Part shown: piece after piece, positions 7,401-8,384 of the stretch
Numbering within the stretch: position 1 is the first letter of the stretch
How the letters are laid out: the number at the start of each line of letters is the position of its first letter
From: an uncultured Lachnospiraceae bacterium
GTDB lineage: Bacteria > Bacillota > Clostridia > Lachnospirales > Lachnospiraceae
Direction: 5' to 3'
Assembly: GCA_910580005.1 (NCBI GenBank)
Contig: CAJTXH010000122.1
Coordinates: 1-8,384, forward strand
Length of the DNA stretch: 8,384 bases
Notes under the pieces: model-generated
Databases searched by the model: none
Seen by the model: the letters and a program-made list of their open reading frames with translations, nothing else
What the model was told of the DNA's origin: nothing
Position numbers and translations under genes: made by a program

Positions 7401-8384
7401 AAATAACCAGGTTTCAACAAAAGATTTCAAACATAACCCAGAAAGTGGCATCAGCACAGGAGAAAGCTTCTTTTGCCTCAATGAAAATAAAGTACAGTGG
7501 TGCTGCTTTGTCACAGGAAAGTTTTGCAGGCATACAGGAAGAGATAAAAAATAATGTGGAATCAATGACGGGAAATTATGACAATGCATTGCAGGTATCT
7601 TTATCTAACCTACAGCTCCAGTTTGATGAAGGTGCTGTTGATGAAGACACATATAAAGAACTGTACCAAAAAATTGCAGATGGGTACAACAAACAGATGG
7701 AAAGACTTAATGGAAGGGCACTGGATTTCCAACTTGATACTATTGCAGATGCATATAAGAAGGAGCTGGAAAATATACTGCCAGATGTTGAAGGTAGTAC
7801 ATCAGAACGCCTGAAAGAAGCACTGGACAAGGCAATAGCAGTAAAACCAGATGCACAGCAGTGGACACAGGAAGAAATTATAAAGTGGTTCGGCCTTGAA
7901 AGCCTTGATACAGTAACACAAGAAGCAGTATCAGGGCTGTTACAGAAGACAGCAGAAACTGTTCCAGACAGTGTGGCAGGTGCACTTAATGAAAATTACC
8001 AGCAGACAGTGGCAGAAAATATCCAGCAGATTTTAGACAACCAGGCTTTTAACAGCCAGTTTATGGAAGCAGGTACTTCATATGGACAGTCATTGACAAC
8101 AGGAGCATCAGACAGTATACTTTCTGGTTCTTCACTTCTAAGGGCATCTGCACAGACATCATTGGATAATGCTTTTGCCAGCCCGTTCAGTGTTACTGCA
8201 AATGTAAATGTTACACCAGAATATAAATTAAATGGTTCATTTGCTGCGAATGGTCTTGGTGTCAACGGAAAGAGCATGCAACCAAAGGAAACACTGCCAT
8301 CAAGACATGCCGCAGGAGGATATGTCGGTGCGCCACAGCTATCATGGCTTGCAGAAGAAGGGTATGGTGAATTTGTAATACCTA
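4400..8384 (+). CDS. Phage tail tape measure protein, 3' end beyond window
   Basis: The frame is open from ATG 4400 to the right edge: 1328 residues, similar in size to PBSX XkdO. It sets tail length by spanning the tube lumen and is thought to be ejected with the DNA. Residues 1-110 are helical and charged. A hydrophobic stretch follows at about 127-144. About 152-450 is a TP901-type tape measure core (F-E-Y-T-M-S-Q-V, A-T-K-F-T-A-A-E-T-A-E-A, Y-M-G-M-A-G-W, L-D-N-L-E-G-S). A Trp-rich linker precedes two long Gly/Ala-rich hydrophobic segments (about 632-715 and 730-777), likely membrane-interacting. A Glu/Lys/Ala coiled coil (about 779-825) leads into a long helical region with a D-G-V-I-D-I-D-E motif near 991. 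A short beta stretch lies near 1262-1277. Residues 1304-1328 carry an A-A-G-G-Y-V-G-A-P-Q-L-S-W segment through an E-E-G motif to F-V-I-P, typical of tape measure C-termini, so little is missing. The start is the only ATG after an in-frame TAG at 4382. GGAAGGGG abuts it too closely for good use, which suggests coupling to chaperone translation. Confidence 0.95.
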   Translation, partial: MAGIAAETVRIEIPIETIDETLAGVQSAARNLENLRKAALKAGDSTDKARQSVTKFDKAQEKTQRGLAGWAKHKYAILLEAKERISPVLSALGIRLKNITSKTWKVTLRAFDLVTSPVRGIINILKNPLFQAGAVLGVSIGVKDTIDTYKHFEYTMSQVKAISGATGAEFDKLNAKAKEMGAATKFTAAETAEAFTYMGMAGWKPQEMLDGIEGILNLAAASGEELSATSDIITDALSAFHLTAADSGHFADVLAQASSNANTNVSMMGESFKYVASVAGAMKYSVEDVSLALGLMANSGVKSSMAGTALKTSLVNMAKPTDNMAAAMDKYGISLTDKSGKMKTLRGVMDNLRKSLGGLSEAEQTAAAGTIFGKEAMAGMLSIINASEKDYNKLAKAVNNADGASKKMADTMLDNLEGSITLFQSALDGVKLSLGERFSPYVRSMADGLAAAMPDVEKALDSLMDKADTRISQLKNKFKDISLTEEWQGADFLGKVSIAWDEFIAQPFEEWWDGTGKAQIAGIAGDFGSLLGSGLHTGIMALLGFDVSGTLDEGAAIGKSFAKGFTEGFDYKEISSRLWEGLGNIVKNAGKLLPGGEEADLSSLLSAALLAKMAKPVISAGSGIAGAGRALFTPLESAGGASFAGSVIGSAGAGTGLLGLGSKAAIGLGAGNLAGGASLSAGALSAVGLGGIAGGIAGGASFFSGAKDWYIAATEKEIDPEKKIAYNESGSWKIGGVAGGALAGAAIGSVVPVLGTAVGGLIGAGVGGIAGFIKGNSVKEEYEEKQAAAEAEAKLEAEKIQKVYDATGRRIEDIKFKTKDLKKAMDDTTVTTEEFALIFQKAVSDNVAGHFGDVSLSLAEIQKVASGIVFGRQTRGIETFNEASQKTGEALASFQASARDLQKMDWEMGINTKLCPADKESYKEMADKFADEAKEYLKSQHYEAAVAMELLAGKDSGSMTKGLDRMYSQLQKKVKRYSKKLDAKVEVSMEDGVIDIDEQKEITRFQQKISNITQKVASAQEKASFASMKIKYSGAALSQESFAGIQEEIKNNVESMTGNYDNALQVSLSNLQLQFDEGAVDEDTYKELYQKIADGYNKQMERLNGRALDFQLDTIADAYKKELENILPDVEGSTSERLKEALDKAIAVKPDAQQWTQEEIIKWFGLESLDTVTQEAVSGLLQKTAETVPDSVAGALNENYQQTVAENIQQILDNQAFNSQFMEAGTSYGQSLTTGASDSILSGSSLLRASAQTSLDNAFASPFSVTANVNVTPEYKLNGSFAANGLGVNGKSMQPKETLPSRHAAGGYVGAPQLSWLAEEGYGEFVIP

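Noticed and set aside
7578..7814. 78-codon + strand frame inside the tape measure
   Set aside because: It is out of frame with the tape measure, has an implausible composition, has no convincing ribosome-binding site, and the tape measure frame is continuous through it.

Overview
This window is part of the structural-gene region of a contractile-tailed (myovirus-type) phage or prophage from a Gram-positive host. The host is most likely a gut-type Clostridia member such as a Lachnospiraceae species. The grounds for that are strong AGGAGG-type Shine-Dalgarno sites, a moderate-to-low GC content, heavy use of GCA, ACA, ATA, AGG and CAG codons, and a gene order like the PBSX xkd tail operon of Bacillus. 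Species-level assignment is not possible from the sequence alone. Every gene is on the + strand and the genes are packed end to end. No gap exceeds 30 bp and no promoter, terminator, tRNA, CRISPR array or insertion sequence is visible, so this is the interior of one long late operon.

Layout: (1) 1-253, the 3' end of an HK97 gp10-like neck/tail-completion protein. (2) 271-594, a small conserved-looking protein of unknown function. (3) 584-1711, a tail-terminator-like protein that appears to contain two copies of the same fold. It is fused in frame to a short C-terminal module that has its own internal Shine-Dalgarno site and ATG at 1472. (4) 1717-3126, the tail sheath (XkdK-like). (5) 3153-3614, the tail tube (XkdM-like). 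(6) 3644-4255, the tail assembly chaperone (XkdN-like), extended to 4419 by a -1 programmed ribosomal frameshift at a heptamer A AAA AAC followed by a stem-loop. (7) 4400 to the window end, a tape measure protein of at least 1328 residues, still open at the right edge but close to its normal C-terminus.

Together the genes form the neck-to-tail assembly line. The gp10-like and terminator-like proteins close the head-proximal end of the tail. The tube polymerises around the tape measure, which is held by the chaperone and its frameshifted form. The sheath then polymerises on the tube. The most informative non-routine observations are the frameshift signal, the nested gene start inside the terminator fusion with a 14-bp direct repeat bounding the module, and the complete absence of GATC from all 8384 bases. 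The absence of GATC is mirrored in Asp codon choice and suggests escape from a GATC-targeting restriction system. No undescribed defence system or cargo island is visible; the region is mainly an ordinary tail module.
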